64,000 nt of DNA from Kiloniellaceae bacterium (GTDB taxonomy: Bacteria > Pseudomonadota > Alphaproteobacteria > Kiloniellales > J153), in NCBI GenBank assembly GCA_021776095.1, contig JAJFGO010000021.1, positions 62,001 through 126,000 of the forward strand, given 5' to 3'. This document shows, piece after piece, positions 36,890 through 46,867 of the stretch (position 1 is its first letter; each line of letters begins with the position of its first letter). Under the pieces are notes generated by a model. The model had not been told where the DNA came from. It did not search any database and saw nothing but the letters and a program-made list of their open reading frames with translations. The position numbers and the translations under genes were made by a program.

Positions 36890-38080
36890 CTACTTATAGG
36901 GGTCCGCGGCGTCGCGCAGGCCGTCGCCGAAGAAGTTGAAGGCCAGGATCAGCACGATCACCGGCACAACCGGCAGCATGAGCCAGGGATAGAGCGCGAC
37001 CACGTTGATGTTCTGCGCCTCGTTCAGCAGCACGCCCCAGGAGGTGATTGGCGGGCGCAGGCCAAGGCCGAGGAAGCTGAGCGCGGTCTCGCCCAAAATC
37101 ATGGTCGGGATGGTCAAGGTCGCCGAGGCGATCAGATGGCTCATGAAGCCGGGCATGAGGTGCCGGGCGATGACCCGGGCCGGGCTGGCGCCGATCAGTT
37201 GGGCCGCGACGCAGTAGTCCTCCTCGCGCAGGGCCAGAAGTTTAGATCGCACGGCGCGCGCCAGGCCGGTCCAATCGATCAGGCCCAGAATCGCGCTGAT
37301 CCCGAAGTAGATCAGGATCGGGCTCCAGGTCACCGGCAGGATGGCCGACAGGGCCATCCAAAGCGGAATCTCGGGGAAGGAGCGCACCACCTCGATGACC
37401 CGCTGGATGATGGTGTCGGCCAAACCGCCGTAATAGCCGGCGATACCGCCGATCACCAAACCTAGGGTGAAGCTGATCACGATGCCGATCAGGCCGACGG
37501 TCAGGGAGATCCGGGCACCGTAGATAATGCGCGAGAACATGTCGCGACCCAGGCGGTCGGTGCCGAGCAGGAACAGCGTTCCGTCTTCGGGTGGGCAGAC
37601 CAGATGAAAGCTGCCCGGAATCACGCCCCAGAATTCGTAGCTGTCGCCGAGGCAAAAGAAGCGAAGCGGCAGAACCTGGGAGGTATCTTCGGCGTATTCG
37701 CGGCGCAAGTTCTCCATGTTCAAGCGATAGGTCCAGCCGTAAACGAAAGGACCGACGAGTTCGCCCTCGTGGAACAAGTGCACGGATTGCGGCGGCGTAT
37801 AGATATAGTCGGTGTTCTGGCGGTGCAGATCGTAAGGCGCCAAAATTTCGCTTATGAGAACAGAGCCGTACATGAACAGCAGGACGATTCCGCAGAACAT
37901 GGCGACCTTGTGGCGTTTCAGCTTCCACCACATCAATTGCCACTGCGACGCCAGGTAATACTTTTCCTGCTCCGGCGTCAGCTGTTCGACTGACAAAGGA
38001 TCGAAGGGCGCGTCGGACACGAAGTGCCCGTGCCGGCCCTCGGCGCCGACGGCATTTCCGGGTTCGTTAGGCCTGCTCAC
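36890..38080 (-). CDS. ABC transporter permease, DppC/OppC-like
   Basis: A 396-residue permease of the peptide/nickel importer family. The N-terminal OppC_N helix is MWWKLKRHKVAMFCGIVLLFMYGSVLISEI; an unusually long periplasmic loop of about 110 residues follows before LLGTDRLGRDMFSRIIYGARISLTVGLIGI. The EAA-type coupling motif is AAQLIGASPARVIARHLMPG. About six helices. The GTG 38080 start overlaps the stop of the upstream permease (GTGA). It is the last gene of the operon. Confidence 0.9.
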   Translation of the reverse strand: MSRPNEPGNAVGAEGRHGHFVSDAPFDPLSVEQLTPEQEKYYLASQWQLMWWKLKRHKVAMFCGIVLLFMYGSVLISEILAPYDLHRQNTDYIYTPPQSVHLFHEGELVGPFVYGWTYRLNMENLRREYAEDTSQVLPLRFFCLGDSYEFWGVIPGSFHLVCPPEDGTLFLLGTDRLGRDMFSRIIYGARISLTVGLIGIVISFTLGLVIGGIAGYYGGLADTIIQRVIEVVRSFPEIPLWMALSAILPVTWSPILIYFGISAILGLIDWTGLARAVRSKLLALREEDYCVAAQLIGASPARVIARHLMPGFMSHLIASATLTIPTMILGETALSFLGLGLRPPITSWGVLLNEAQNINVVALYPWLMLPVVPVIVLILAFNFFGDGLRDAADPYK

Positions 38081-39075
38081 CGGGTCGTGCCTCCCTGCAG
38101 GCGGATGCGCGGATCGAGCACCGCGAGGGCCATATCCGAAATCAAGACGCCGACCACGGTCAAGAACGCCAGGAACATCAGGAACGAGCCGGCCAGGTAC
38201 ATGTCCTGGCTGCGCAGCGCGCCCAGCAACATGGGCCCGGTGGTCGGCAGGGACAGAATAATCTCGACCACCGCCGCGCCGGAAATGATGCTGGGCAGAA
38301 GGCTACCGATATCGGCGATGAAGAAGTTCAAGGACAGGCGAAAGGGGTACTTCAGCAACAGCTTCATGGGCGATAAGCCCTTGGCCCGGCCGGTCACGAC
38401 GTATTGCTTCTCCAACTCGTCCAAAAGGTTGGCCCTGAGCCGGCGGATCATCGCGGCGGTGCCCGAGGTGCCGATGACAATCACCGGAATCCAGATGTGC
38501 TCGAGAACCGACATGAACTTGCCCCAGGTCCAGGGCTGGTCGATGTACTGGGCGTCCATCAGGCCGCCGACCGAGGTCCCGAAGAAAACGTTGGCGATAT
38601 ACAGCAAGACCAGGGCGAGCAGGAAATTGGGCGTTGCCAAACCGATGAAGCCGAGAAACGTGAGGGTGTAGTCGCCCCAGCTATATTGCCGCACCGCGGA
38701 ATAGAGCCCGATGGGGAAGGACACGATCCAGGTGAACACGATGGTGACGAAGGACACCAGGGCGGTCAGATAAAGCCGGTCGCCGACCACATCCGACACC
38801 GGCAAGCGGAATTCGAAGGAGTAGCCGAAATCGCCCTGCAGCATACCCCAGACCCAGAGCACGTACTGTTCCATGACCGGGCGGTCGAAGCCGTATTCCT
38901 GGCGCAGGAATTCGATCTTCCGGAGGTCGACCGACTCGCCCTGGGATTGCAGCTCGGCGATATAGCTTTCGAAATAGTCGCCCGGCGGAAGCTGGATGAT
39001 GACGAAAACGATCAGGCTGATCGCGAGCAAGGTCGGGATCATGATCAGAAAACGATGGACGATATAGGTGAGCAT
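38077..39075 (-). CDS. ABC transporter permease, DppB/OppB-like
   Basis: A 332-residue permease. The N-terminus MLTYIVHRFLIMIPTLLAISLIVFVIIQLPPGDYFESYIAELQSQGE is the standard DppB start. Six helices follow, with EKQYVVTGRAKGLSPMKLLLKYPFRLSLNFF as the cytoplasmic EAA loop. It pairs with the DppC-like permease to form the membrane channel. The ATG is 44 bases after the binding-protein stop. Confidence 0.92.
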   Translation of the reverse strand: MLTYIVHRFLIMIPTLLAISLIVFVIIQLPPGDYFESYIAELQSQGESVDLRKIEFLRQEYGFDRPVMEQYVLWVWGMLQGDFGYSFEFRLPVSDVVGDRLYLTALVSFVTIVFTWIVSFPIGLYSAVRQYSWGDYTLTFLGFIGLATPNFLLALVLLYIANVFFGTSVGGLMDAQYIDQPWTWGKFMSVLEHIWIPVIVIGTSGTAAMIRRLRANLLDELEKQYVVTGRAKGLSPMKLLLKYPFRLSLNFFIADIGSLLPSIISGAAVVEIILSLPTTGPMLLGALRSQDMYLAGSFLMFLAFLTVVGVLISDMALAVLDPRIRLQGGTTR

Positions 39076-39119
39076 GCCGGCTCAAATGTCTCCGTGGGCC
39101 ATCCTGGTCCGCAAACCGG

Positions 39120-41054
39120 TCAGTTCTGCGCCGTGCGCCGCTCCGCCGAGAGCCAGAAGGTATCCGGCTTGTAAATACCGAAATAGGCACTCGGACTCCA
39201 GCTATAGACGCCGGTCGAGGGTACGTTGTTGAGCCCACCGGCGACCACGACCGGCTGCGGCACCCCATTGACCGTGCCGATGGTGAACACCTGATCGGCG
39301 TGGATTTCCAGTATCCTATGCCATACCTGTGCGCGCTCTTCCTTGGTCTTGGAACGGCGCCAGGCCTCGTAGAGCGCAAGCAGTTCCTTGACCTCGGGCA
39401 AGTCCGGCTCCTGCCCGGATCTCGCCGAGGATTCGAAATACTCGCCCCATTTCGACCACTGCAACTGGATCTGCTCGGTCGGCGCGAACTCGCTCGGCGC
39501 CATGTCGGAGGTCGGCAGGCCATTCTCCAAGCCGGACCAGACCGACATGATCGCCTGCCCCGCGAAGATCCGGTTGCGGAAGACCTCGCGCTGCGAGGGT
39601 TTTGCGAAGAGCTCGACCCCGATCTGTTTCCAATTCTTCTTGATCATCTCCAGGACGTCGGATTCCTCGGTGCTTTCGCCGGAGGTGTCGACGATGATTT
39701 GCATCGGCCGGCCGTCCGGCAGAAGCCGGGTTCCGGAACCGTTACGCTCGGTCACGCCAATCTCGTCGAGCAGGGCATTGGCCTGCTTCACGTCGAATTG
39801 GGACCAGGCCTTCTGGTAGGCCGGCTTGAACAGGGGGCTCTCGGGCAGAACCGTGTCTGCGCCGGGGCGCGCCAGTCCGAAAAAAAGCACTTGGTTGATC
39901 GCCTGACGATCAATGGCAATGGAAAGCGCGCGCCGAAAACGCGCATCACGCATAAGGTCGCGCCAGACCGTATCTTCCGCGGTCATGTTCGGAAGCAATG
40001 CGACCTTCGACCCGGAGGACGAGGACCAAAGCCGAACACTAAACCCTTTCTCTTTCTCCCCTTGCTTCAGGAAGGTGTAATGGTCAAAGCGGATACTGCG
40101 CGCTTGCAGGTCGCTTTCGCCGAACCCGGTCTTGGCCGGGATCAGGCCTTTGTCGGCGATGTTGACGATCACCTGATCTAGATAGGGCAATTGCCGCCCG
40201 GCACTGTCGACCCTGTGATAGTAGGGGTTGCGCGCGAACACAAAGCGTTCGGCCGGCATCGGCGTTGTGTTAACCCAAGGCTGCAAGCTGGGCAGGTCAA
40301 CGTTCTTCGCGTTGTACATCTCTTCCTTGTCGTAAAAGACTCGCGCCCAGTTATTTGCCTTGGTCTCGGCGATCAAGGCCGCGAGCTTTTCCGCATCGGC
40401 ATACTTGGGATGGAACTGCTTTAGGTAATGCGCCGGCATGTAAATATAGTGTGGCCGCGCGCTGGCGAGGGCCGGCAATAAATACGGGTTCGGATTGGAC
40501 CAGCTATAACGCACGGTCTGGGGATCGATGAACTCGACACGCGGCAACTCGCCATCGACCCGCAAGACTTCGGGCGGTCCGGAGGGCGACAGCACGTCAT
40601 TGTTGGCGACGTCCTCCCAATAAAAACGGAAGTCTTCCGACGTGAAGGGGTGTCCGTCCGACCAGCGGTGGTTCTTGCGCAGATGGAAGGTGAAAACCTT
40701 CTGATCCTCAACCTCGACGCGTTCGACGATATCTGGTCCCAGGTTCAAGGCATAGTCGTAGCCGACCAAACGGGCATAGCCATAGACGGTCATCAAGCGG
40801 ATGTCCTTCTGGCGCCCCATCAAAATTTCGATCGTCCCGCCATGCTCGCCCAAGGTTTGTTCTTTAGGATTGAGCACTGCGACAGCAGCTGGATCGGGCA
40901 GGCGTTTGCTGACCGCCGGCAATTTCCCCGCGCTGACCAGGGGCGCCAGCATGGGCGGTTCGATAGGATCGGCCGCGCGCGCCGCAGGAATCGACGCGCT
41001 GTGCAGCGCCACGGCGGCGGCGAGGCCGCCAAGCAGGAACTTGATGCTGGTCAT
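39120..41054 (-). CDS. ABC transporter substrate-binding protein, family 5
   Basis: A 644-residue periplasmic protein with a clear signal peptide ([27 protein letters not shown], cut near AADP). The SBP_bac_5 fold is shown by YGYARLVGYDYALNLGPDIVERVEV, FHLRKNHRWSDGHPFTSEDFRFYWEDV, and RFRRALSIAIDRQAINQVLFFG. It is about 100 residues longer than DppA. Ligands of the family are peptides, opines, nickel chelates or sugars; no specific one can be deduced. ATG 41054 overlaps the end of the ATPase gene by 4 bases; the frame extends upstream inside that gene only by chance. Confidence 0.9.
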   Translation of the reverse strand: MTSIKFLLGGLAAAVALHSASIPAARAADPIEPPMLAPLVSAGKLPAVSKRLPDPAAVAVLNPKEQTLGEHGGTIEILMGRQKDIRLMTVYGYARLVGYDYALNLGPDIVERVEVEDQKVFTFHLRKNHRWSDGHPFTSEDFRFYWEDVANNDVLSPSGPPEVLRVDGELPRVEFIDPQTVRYSWSNPNPYLLPALASARPHYIYMPAHYLKQFHPKYADAEKLAALIAETKANNWARVFYDKEEMYNAKNVDLPSLQPWVNTTPMPAERFVFARNPYYHRVDSAGRQLPYLDQVIVNIADKGLIPAKTGFGESDLQARSIRFDHYTFLKQGEKEKGFSVRLWSSSSGSKVALLPNMTAEDTVWRDLMRDARFRRALSIAIDRQAINQVLFFGLARPGADTVLPESPLFKPAYQKAWSQFDVKQANALLDEIGVTERNGSGTRLLPDGRPMQIIVDTSGESTEESDVLEMIKKNWKQIGVELFAKPSQREVFRNRIFAGQAIMSVWSGLENGLPTSDMAPSEFAPTEQIQLQWSKWGEYFESSARSGQEPDLPEVKELLALYEAWRRSKTKEERAQVWHRILEIHADQVFTIGTVNGVPQPVVVAGGLNNVPSTGVYSWSPSAYFGIYKPDTFWLSAERRTAQN

Positions 41055-42952
41055 GACACGAGAGCCTCTGGTCGGGTGGACGCGGACGCGCGGACGAAAT
41101 GCTCGCCGCCCAGATCGATGAGCTTTGACGCGGCCGCATCGTTCAAGGTGAAGGGCGGCGGGAACTCCGCCGGGCCGGCCTGTTTCATTTGGGCGATGCG
41201 GCCGAAATCGAGCTTCCGGCCGGGATCGGGATAGGGTACGGCCGACAGCAAGGTTTGGGTGTAGGGGTGTACCGGTTTGGAAAACAGCACTTCGCGCGGC
41301 GCGACCTCGACCAACCGCCCGGCGCACATGACGGCAATACGATCGGCCATGTAGTCGACCACCGCCAGGTTGTGGGAAATGAACAGATAGGTCAGGCTCA
41401 ATTCGCTTTGCAGGTCTTTCAGCAGATTCAGAATCTGTGCCTGAATCGAGACGTCGAGCGCGGAGACCGGCTCGTCGCAGATCATGAGATCGGGCTGCAA
41501 GGCCAAGGCGCGGGCGATGCCCAAGCGCTGACGCTGCCCGCCGGAAAAGCTGTGCGGATAACGCCGCAAAAAGCGCACATCCAGGCCGACTAGGCGCATC
41601 AATTCCTTGACCAGCTCGATCCGTTCCTCGTGGCTGCCGATGTTATGAACCACCAGGGGCTCGCTGATAATATCCAGCGCCGTCATGCGCGGATTGAGGG
41701 ACCCGAAGGGGTCCTGGAAAATGAACTGAACCTTGCGCCGGAAGTCGTGCAAGGCGACGTTCTTGAGCGCGAGCACATCGATATCGCCCTCCGGCGCGCG
41801 ATAGATGACGCTGCCCGCGTCGGGCGTCAGCGCCCGCATGATGACCTTGCTGGCGGTAGTCTTGCCACAACCGGATTCGCCAACCAGGCCCAGGCACTCG
41901 CCACGCCGCACCGTGAAGCTGACATCGTCGACCGCGGTAACCTCGACCTTGGCGCCGAGCCCGAGCACGCCTTGTTGACGCATGGTGAAGCGCTTGGTCA
42001 GGCCCTTGACCTCGAGCAGGTTCGGCGCGGCGGCCCCGTTGCCGTGCCCCTTGGCCTCACCGGGCGCGGCCCGGCGCAACAAGCGCGCCTCGCCCGGCTT
42101 GATTTGGCGGATCGGGACCAGGCGCTCGCCGCGCGCCATATTGGGCCGCGGCACCGCCGTGAACAGGGCCTTGAGATAGGGATGCGCCGGCCGGCCGAAA
42201 ATTTCGTCGCAAGGGCCGCTTTCCACGACCCGGCCGTGGTACATGACCACGACTTCCTCGGCGATATTGGCGACCACGCCCAGATCGTGGGTGATGACCA
42301 GGATCGCCATGCCCAGTTCACCCTGCAAATCGACCAGCAGTTTGAGAATCTGGGCCTGTATGGTTACGTCGAGGGCGGTGGTCGGCTCGTCGGCAATGAG
42401 CAGGGACGGGCGGCATATGAGGGCCATCGCGATCATCGCGCGTTGACGCAAGCCGCCCGACAGTTCGAAAGGATAAGCCCGCATGGCGGCCGCGGGATCG
42501 GGGAACCCGACCAGGCGAAGCATTTCCTCGGTCAAATCCAGCCCGGCTTTGCGCCCGACGTCGCGGTGCAGAAACAAAGCCTCGCCAACCTGATCGCCGA
42601 CCGTGTGAACCGGCGACAGGGACGTCATGGGCTCTTGAAAGATGATCGAGATGTGGCCGCCGCGAATCGCACGCATGGGAGCGCCATCGCGGTTCAGTGC
42701 GGCGATATCCACTTCGGTGCCGGGCGCGTTGGGGTCGCGGTAAATGATCTGGCCGCCGTCGATCACTCCGACCTTCGGCAAGATACCCATGATGGCCTGC
42801 GCGACCGTTGACTTGCCGGACCCCGATTCGCCGACCAATGCGACCGTCGAGCCCCGGCGGATATCGAAGGATATGCCGTTGACCGCCGGCACGACCGTCC
42901 CATGGATGCGGAATCCAACCTCCAGGTTGCGGACCGACAGGACATCATCCAC
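41051..42952 (-). CDS. Fused double ABC transporter ATPase, DppD-DppF type
   Basis: A 633-residue protein carrying both ATP-binding domains of a peptide-type importer. First domain: Walker [11 protein letters not shown], signature [15 protein letters not shown], Walker [13 protein letters not shown]. Second domain: [24 protein letters not shown] and [12 protein letters not shown]. Each has the oligopeptide C-terminal extension ([14 protein letters not shown] and [17 protein letters not shown]). I chose GTG 42952 because AGGGGAGG lies 7 bases upstream and homology begins at [12 protein letters not shown]; the frame is open another 78 codons upstream within the neighbour. It overlaps the binding-protein start. 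Confidence 0.93.
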   Translation of the reverse strand: MDDVLSVRNLEVGFRIHGTVVPAVNGISFDIRRGSTVALVGESGSGKSTVAQAIMGILPKVGVIDGGQIIYRDPNAPGTEVDIAALNRDGAPMRAIRGGHISIIFQEPMTSLSPVHTVGDQVGEALFLHRDVGRKAGLDLTEEMLRLVGFPDPAAAMRAYPFELSGGLRQRAMIAMALICRPSLLIADEPTTALDVTIQAQILKLLVDLQGELGMAILVITHDLGVVANIAEEVVVMYHGRVVESGPCDEIFGRPAHPYLKALFTAVPRPNMARGERLVPIRQIKPGEARLLRRAAPGEAKGHGNGAAAPNLLEVKGLTKRFTMRQQGVLGLGAKVEVTAVDDVSFTVRRGECLGLVGESGCGKTTASKVIMRALTPDAGSVIYRAPEGDIDVLALKNVALHDFRRKVQFIFQDPFGSLNPRMTALDIISEPLVVHNIGSHEERIELVKELMRLVGLDVRFLRRYPHSFSGGQRQRLGIARALALQPDLMICDEPVSALDVSIQAQILNLLKDLQSELSLTYLFISHNLAVVDYMADRIAVMCAGRLVEVAPREVLFSKPVHPYTQTLLSAVPYPDPGRKLDFGRIAQMKQAGPAEFPPPFTLNDAAASKLIDLGGEHFVRASASTRPEALVS

Positions 42953-42966
42953 CGGGTGCGCCTCCC

Positions 42967-43635
42967 CTACTTCCGGCCGATCAACATGAAACGGGAATAT
43001 CGCCGCCGCTTGAGCGTACCTTGGTAGTAAAGCTCGCTCATTGGTATTTGCGCTTTCAGTTCCGCCAGGTCGGCAACGCAATTCACGTGTTCGTCGCACA
43101 GAAAATAGTCGTTCGATTGAATCACCAGCGCCATACCGGCCGGTATTGGGTCGTACCATTCGGCAGTCAAAGGCATGTGTTCGCAACTGGTATTGATGAC
43201 CAAATCCGGCGAAAGATTGCGCGACGCGGCGTCGAGATCGTAGGTCAAGGCCGCGACATCGGCCGTGATCGCCTGGAAGCGGCCTTGGGCCGCCGCTCCG
43301 GCGTTAACGCTCTGGGCGATGGGCGCGCAGGCGGGGTCGATGTCGTAGCTCAAGACACGCGCGACGCGAAACCTGGCATCGGCGAACATGAGGGCCGCCA
43401 GGGCCCCGAACCAGCCGCCCAAAATACGGACCGTTCCGAACTCGCCGCCCAGGGTTTCGAAGGTCCGGTCGAGCAGCCAGGTCTTGCTCGCGATTTGATT
43501 GGCGTTAAATGCGTGTTCCAGCCCCTCGGGCGGTGCGTCAAAGCGTCCGCAAACCGTCTCGCCGAGATTCGCGGGGCCGGCGAAGCCCCCCAAATCGGTG
43601 AGCGTTTCGGATCTCGTAGTGCTGCCATCAAACAT
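42967..43635 (-). CDS. Rossmann-fold protein, possible class I methyltransferase
   Basis: A 222-residue protein. TVRILGGWFGALAALMFADA followed by RVARVLSYDIDPACAPIAQSVNAGAA is a SAM-methyltransferase-like GxxxG loop and acidic second strand. LVINTSCEHMPLTAEWYDPIPAGMALVIQSNDYF and a basic end KRRRYSRFMLIGRK follow. I do not recognise a named family. It is the first gene of the ABC operon, 14 bp before the ATPase, which suggests a role tied to the transported compound. ATG 43635 has GGGAG about 14 bases upstream. Confidence 0.55.
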   Translation of the reverse strand: MFDGSTTRSETLTDLGGFAGPANLGETVCGRFDAPPEGLEHAFNANQIASKTWLLDRTFETLGGEFGTVRILGGWFGALAALMFADARFRVARVLSYDIDPACAPIAQSVNAGAAAQGRFQAITADVAALTYDLDAASRNLSPDLVINTSCEHMPLTAEWYDPIPAGMALVIQSNDYFLCDEHVNCVADLAELKAQIPMSELYYQGTLKRRRYSRFMLIGRK

Positions 43636-43962
43636 AGAAATAAAAACTACTCCCTTGCCCGCCCGGCGGGCGATTTCGCGCCGGACGCTACTGTAACCTA
43701 TGGCCCTGCGGCTGGCTTTGAGATTTTTCCCCGCGGCGCCGCGAGACGCATGGACGAATTTTAGAAGCCGAGCCTTACCCTGTTCGCCGGTTTCCGTCTC
43801 TCGCGGACGGGCCTCGGCACTTGGTCTAACTTCCCGATCGCCTTGCTTTCCGGCGCCGGATTGTTGACTCCATGGTGTTTTCTGAGGCGGGGCAGGTCAA
43901 GCTCTTGTTCCCATCGGCGGCATTTGCCGGGGCGCACCCGTCGGGCTAGGCTGGCCGCCAAG
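43636..43962. promoter_or_regulatory. 327-bp divergent intergenic region
   Basis: It separates the ABC operon (minus) from yjbQ (plus) and must hold both promoters. I see no clear -35/-10 pair, no strong inverted repeat and no gene. Confidence 0.3.
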
Positions 43963-44397
43963 ATGCGCCAAACACGCCATATCATGACGGCGCGGGCCCC
44001 ACGCCGGGGCATGCACGAGATCACCGCCCAGGTGGCGTCCTGGCTGGCCAGCCAGGGCCTCCGCGAGGGTCTTTTGACTCTATTCGTCCAGCACACCTCG
44101 GCCTCGCTCTTGATCCAGGAGAACGCCGATCCCGACGTTCAGCACGATCTGGAGGCCTGGCTGGACGCGGCGGTCCCGGAGAAGGCGGGCCCAGGGGCGG
44201 ACGTACCCTATCGCCATAGCGCCGAAGGGCCGGACGACATGCCGGCGCACATAAAGAGCGCCCTGACCCAGACCCATCTGAGCATTCCGATCGGCGAGGG
44301 CCGCATGATGCTGGGGACTTGGCAGGGCGTCTACCTGTTCGAGCATAAGCGGCGGCCGCGCGATCGCCAGGTGATTTTACACTTAATCGGCGAGTAG
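43963..44397 (+). CDS. YjbQ-family protein (secondary thiamine-phosphate synthase type)
   Basis: A 144-residue UPF0047 protein. The blocks GMHEITAQVASWL, GLLTLFVQHTSASLLIQENADPDVQHDLEAWLD, and MPAHIKSALTQTHLSIPIGEGRMMLGTWQGVYLFEHKRRPRDRQVILHLIGE are complete. The family forms a trimer with a metal site at conserved His and Asp residues (FVQHTSAS; HIKSAL). Weak thiamine-phosphate synthase activity has been reported for E. coli YjbQ; its true role is unclear. ATG 43963 is chosen by length; a second ATG lies 7 codons on. Confidence 0.9.
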   Translation: MRQTRHIMTARAPRRGMHEITAQVASWLASQGLREGLLTLFVQHTSASLLIQENADPDVQHDLEAWLDAAVPEKAGPGADVPYRHSAEGPDDMPAHIKSALTQTHLSIPIGEGRMMLGTWQGVYLFEHKRRPRDRQVILHLIGE

Positions 44398-44658
44398 CCG
44401 GGCCCGGATCCGACACCGCGGTGGTTTGGTCCTTCGCGCTGCTGCACGAGGTTCTGCCGGGGGTGTCGGGGGCAACGTTTCATTTTTTGGGCACCCCTCT
44501 GTTCGGAACCTAGGCCCGCGATCGCCGCCGAGGCGCTCAAGAGAACCGCTAATTCCTTGCGGCAGGCCATGCACGATGTGACCTGAATCAATGAAAAGAT
44601 CCGCTACCCGGGTCATTTGTCTGGTGTCACCGGACCATCAATGCAAAGGACGGATTTC

Positions 44659-45093
44659 ATGAACCAGAATATCGTCGCCCTCGTCGACCTGGACGACGAA
44701 AACTCCTGGCACAAGGCGCTACCCACTGCGATCGATCACGCTAAGCACGTCGAGGCACGGCTTCATGTCTTGACCATCGTGCCCGACGGTATGTTGAGAA
44801 TGAGCGTCGTCGCGCAAACGATTCCCGAAGGCTACGAGCAACGTATTACCGATGCGGCGAAAGAACGGCTGAGCGCGCTGGTCCAGGAGCACGCGACCAA
44901 GGGTGTCAAGGTCGAGCCGGCGGTTCGCGTGGGCAGCGTATATCGGGAGGCCTTGAACTTCGCGCGCGATTGCGGTGCGGAGCTCATCGTCATGGGCGCA
45001 CACAAGCCCGGGATGGCGGATTACCTCCTTGGCTCCAATGCTTCGCAGATCGTGCGCCACGCCAAGTGTTCGGTCTGGGTCGTCCGGGACTGA
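44659..45093 (+). CDS. Universal stress protein (UspA family)
   Basis: A 144-residue single-domain Usp. It starts NIVALVDLDDENSWHKAL and ends with the ATP-type loop IVMGAHKPGMADYLLGSNASQIVRHAKCSVWVVRD (Gx2Gx9GS/N). ATG 44659 has AAGGA 8 bases upstream. A second Usp at 53453 shares the same ending and also lies beside a TRAP transporter. The DctPQM transporter starts 600 bp downstream, with tRNA-Pro on the other strand in between. Confidence 0.92.
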   Translation: MNQNIVALVDLDDENSWHKALPTAIDHAKHVEARLHVLTIVPDGMLRMSVVAQTIPEGYEQRITDAAKERLSALVQEHATKGVKVEPAVRVGSVYREALNFARDCGAELIVMGAHKPGMADYLLGSNASQIVRHAKCSVWVVRD

Positions 45094-45325
45094 CGGCGGG
45101 GAGATTACGCCCCCCTGGCCGTCGCAAGCGGCCGGCACTTTTCCGCGGCGTCGAAAATTCGTTTCACGGCCCAGGACTCGCTTGCGGCGATGTTGGACGC
45201 CGAGGGCCTCGTGGCCGAGCGATGGCTCGGCGACTGGACGGGAGGCGCCTGGGACACGACCTCGCGAGAGATTATCCCCCTCGGCCGGTCACTCTAGTCA
45301 ACGCGCTTTTCCAGGGCTTTCCCGC

Positions 45326-45356
45326 AAAAAAAGAACGGGGCCGACGAAGCGGCCCC
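45326..45356 (-). terminator. Intrinsic terminator of tRNA-Pro
   Basis: On the minus strand GGGGCCG pairs with CGGCCCC around a 6-base loop (45337-45356) and is followed after 4 bases by seven T residues (45326-45332). It lies 17 bases beyond the 3' end of the tRNA. Confidence 0.85.
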
Positions 45357-45373
45357 TAAGTCTTTGAAATACC

Positions 45374-45450
45374 TGGTCGGGGAGAGAGGATTCGAACCTC
45401 CGGCCCCCGCCTCCCGAAGACGGTGCTCTACCAGGCTGAGCTACTCCCCG
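45374..45450 (-). tRNA. tRNA-Pro, anticodon CGG
   Basis: A 77-base cloverleaf on the minus strand. Acceptor CGGGGAG pairs with CTCCCCG. The D-arm is GCTC/GAGC. The anticodon stem CCGTC/GGCGG encloses the loop TTCGGGA, so the anticodon is CGG, reading CCG proline codons. The T-arm contains GGTTCGAATCC. Discriminator A and an encoded CCA complete the 3' end. A terminator follows. Confidence 0.96.
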
Positions 45451-45697
45451 GAGCGGCCGGGTTATAGCGGCTCGCCAGGCGCTTGGCAACGGCCGCGCAC
45501 CGGGCCCACGAGGCCCCGACACTGGCGGCGAAAGGGCATTGGGCCTTGTCTCTTGGGGCGCGCCTGGGCTAGCGTTCAGGCCACAAATCGGCGCCCAAAG
45601 GTTTAAAAGACAATCGCGCCGGGCACGTCTGGGACAAGATATCGTCGGCCGCCGATACGACGGCGGGCATGTATTTCATCAGGGAGGAGGTCAGTTT

Positions 45698-46762
45698 ATG
45701 CACTATGGAACCATGTTTAGGTCCTTCGCGACGGCGCTCGCCGTCGGTGGGGCTTTATCCTTGGCCGTGGCGGGCGGCGCTCACGCTCAGGACAAGCGGG
45801 TTAATTGGAAGATGGGCAGCGCGTTCCCGAGCAAGCTGGTTCAGCTTGGTTCACTCGGCAAGAGCCTGTCGGCTAAGATCGAGCGCATTTCCGGCGGCAA
45901 CGTTCGGCTCAAGTTCTTCGAGCCCCATGCCTTGGTTCCGCCGCTTGAGATGTTCGATGCGATCTCGGCCGGGTCGCTCGACGCCGCCTGGTCCACGCCC
46001 GGATATTGGTTCGGCAAAGAAAAGTCCCTGGCCCTATTCGCCGCCGTGCCCTTCGGGCCGAGCGCGGGCGAATACATGGCCTGGATGTACTACGGCGGCG
46101 GCCATGACATGATGGACAAGATCTACGCCAAGCACGGGATCAAATCGATCATGTGCGGCGTGATCGCGCCCGAGGCCTCCGGTTGGTTCCGCAAGGAAAT
46201 CAACTCGATCGACGACCTGAAGGGCCTGAAGATGCGCTTCTTTGGCCTGGGCGCGAAGGTCATGGAGAAGGTCGGCGTCTCGACCCAGTTGATCGCCGGC
46301 GGCGACATTTATCCGGCGCTGGAACGCGGCACGATCGACGCGACCGAGTATTCCATGCCCGCGATCGACCTGAACCTCGGGTTCTATCAGATCGCCAAAC
46401 ACTACTACTTCCCGGGCTGGCACCAGCAGGCGACCTTGTTCGACCTTATGATGAACAAGGCTAAGTGGGATGCGTTGTCCGAGACCCAGCAGGCCCAAAT
46501 CGAAATTGCCTGTGGCGACAACTTTCGCGAAGGCTTGGCCGAGGGCGAGGCCATCCAAGGCAAGGCCCTGAAGGAATTGAAGGCTAAGGGGGTGCAGATC
46601 CACCGCTGGTCGCCGGAGATCCTGGATACCTTGCATTCGGCGTGGGACGAGGTGGCCGCCGAACTGGCCGCCGAGGACGCGAACTTCAAGGAAGTCTGGA
46701 CGTCGCTTCAGGCCTTCCGCGCCGAGTACGCGGAGTGGAAAGCGGTCGGTTACCTTCAATAA
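45698..46762 (+). CDS. TRAP transporter substrate-binding protein, DctP family
   Basis: A 354-residue periplasmic protein. Signal peptide MHYGTMFRSFATALAVGGALSLAVAGGAHA, then mature QDKRVNWKMGSAFPSKLVQLGSLGKSLSAKIERISGG. LKGLKMRFFGLGAKVMEKVG carries the conserved Arg that holds a carboxylate, and QLIAGGDIYPALERGTIDATEYSMPAIDLNLGFYQIAKHYYFPGWHQQ is close to the TakP/2-oxoacid-type group within DctP proteins; this subgroup call is a judgement. ATG 45698 has AGGGAGGAGG upstream, a very strong ribosome site. A terminator-like hairpin follows before dctQ. Confidence 0.92.
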   Translation: MHYGTMFRSFATALAVGGALSLAVAGGAHAQDKRVNWKMGSAFPSKLVQLGSLGKSLSAKIERISGGNVRLKFFEPHALVPPLEMFDAISAGSLDAAWSTPGYWFGKEKSLALFAAVPFGPSAGEYMAWMYYGGGHDMMDKIYAKHGIKSIMCGVIAPEASGWFRKEINSIDDLKGLKMRFFGLGAKVMEKVGVSTQLIAGGDIYPALERGTIDATEYSMPAIDLNLGFYQIAKHYYFPGWHQQATLFDLMMNKAKWDALSETQQAQIEIACGDNFREGLAEGEAIQGKALKELKAKGVQIHRWSPEILDTLHSAWDEVAAELAAEDANFKEVWTSLQAFRAEYAEWKAVGYLQ

Positions 46763-46840
46763 GAAATGACGGCACACGCGGCGCGCCTGAAACGGTGCGC
46801 CGCGTACGCGCGCGAAGCCGGGGTCAGGTGTAAACCGGAC

Positions 46841-46867
46841 CCCGCCTTGGCGGCGGGTACGGGTTTT
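46841..46867 (+). terminator. Intrinsic terminator/attenuator between dctP and dctQ
   Basis: CCCGCC 46841-46846 pairs with GGCGGG 46852-46857 around a short loop, followed after a few bases by TTTTTTT (46864-46870). It falls in the 239-bp gap between the binding-protein gene and the small permease gene. This would make the binding protein more abundant than the membrane subunits, as is usual for periplasmic transporters. Confidence 0.6.

Noticed and set aside
45094-45373. Short plus-strand open frames between the Usp gene and tRNA-Pro
   Set aside because: No ribosome sites or conserved composition; the stretch contains the tRNA terminator on the minus strand.
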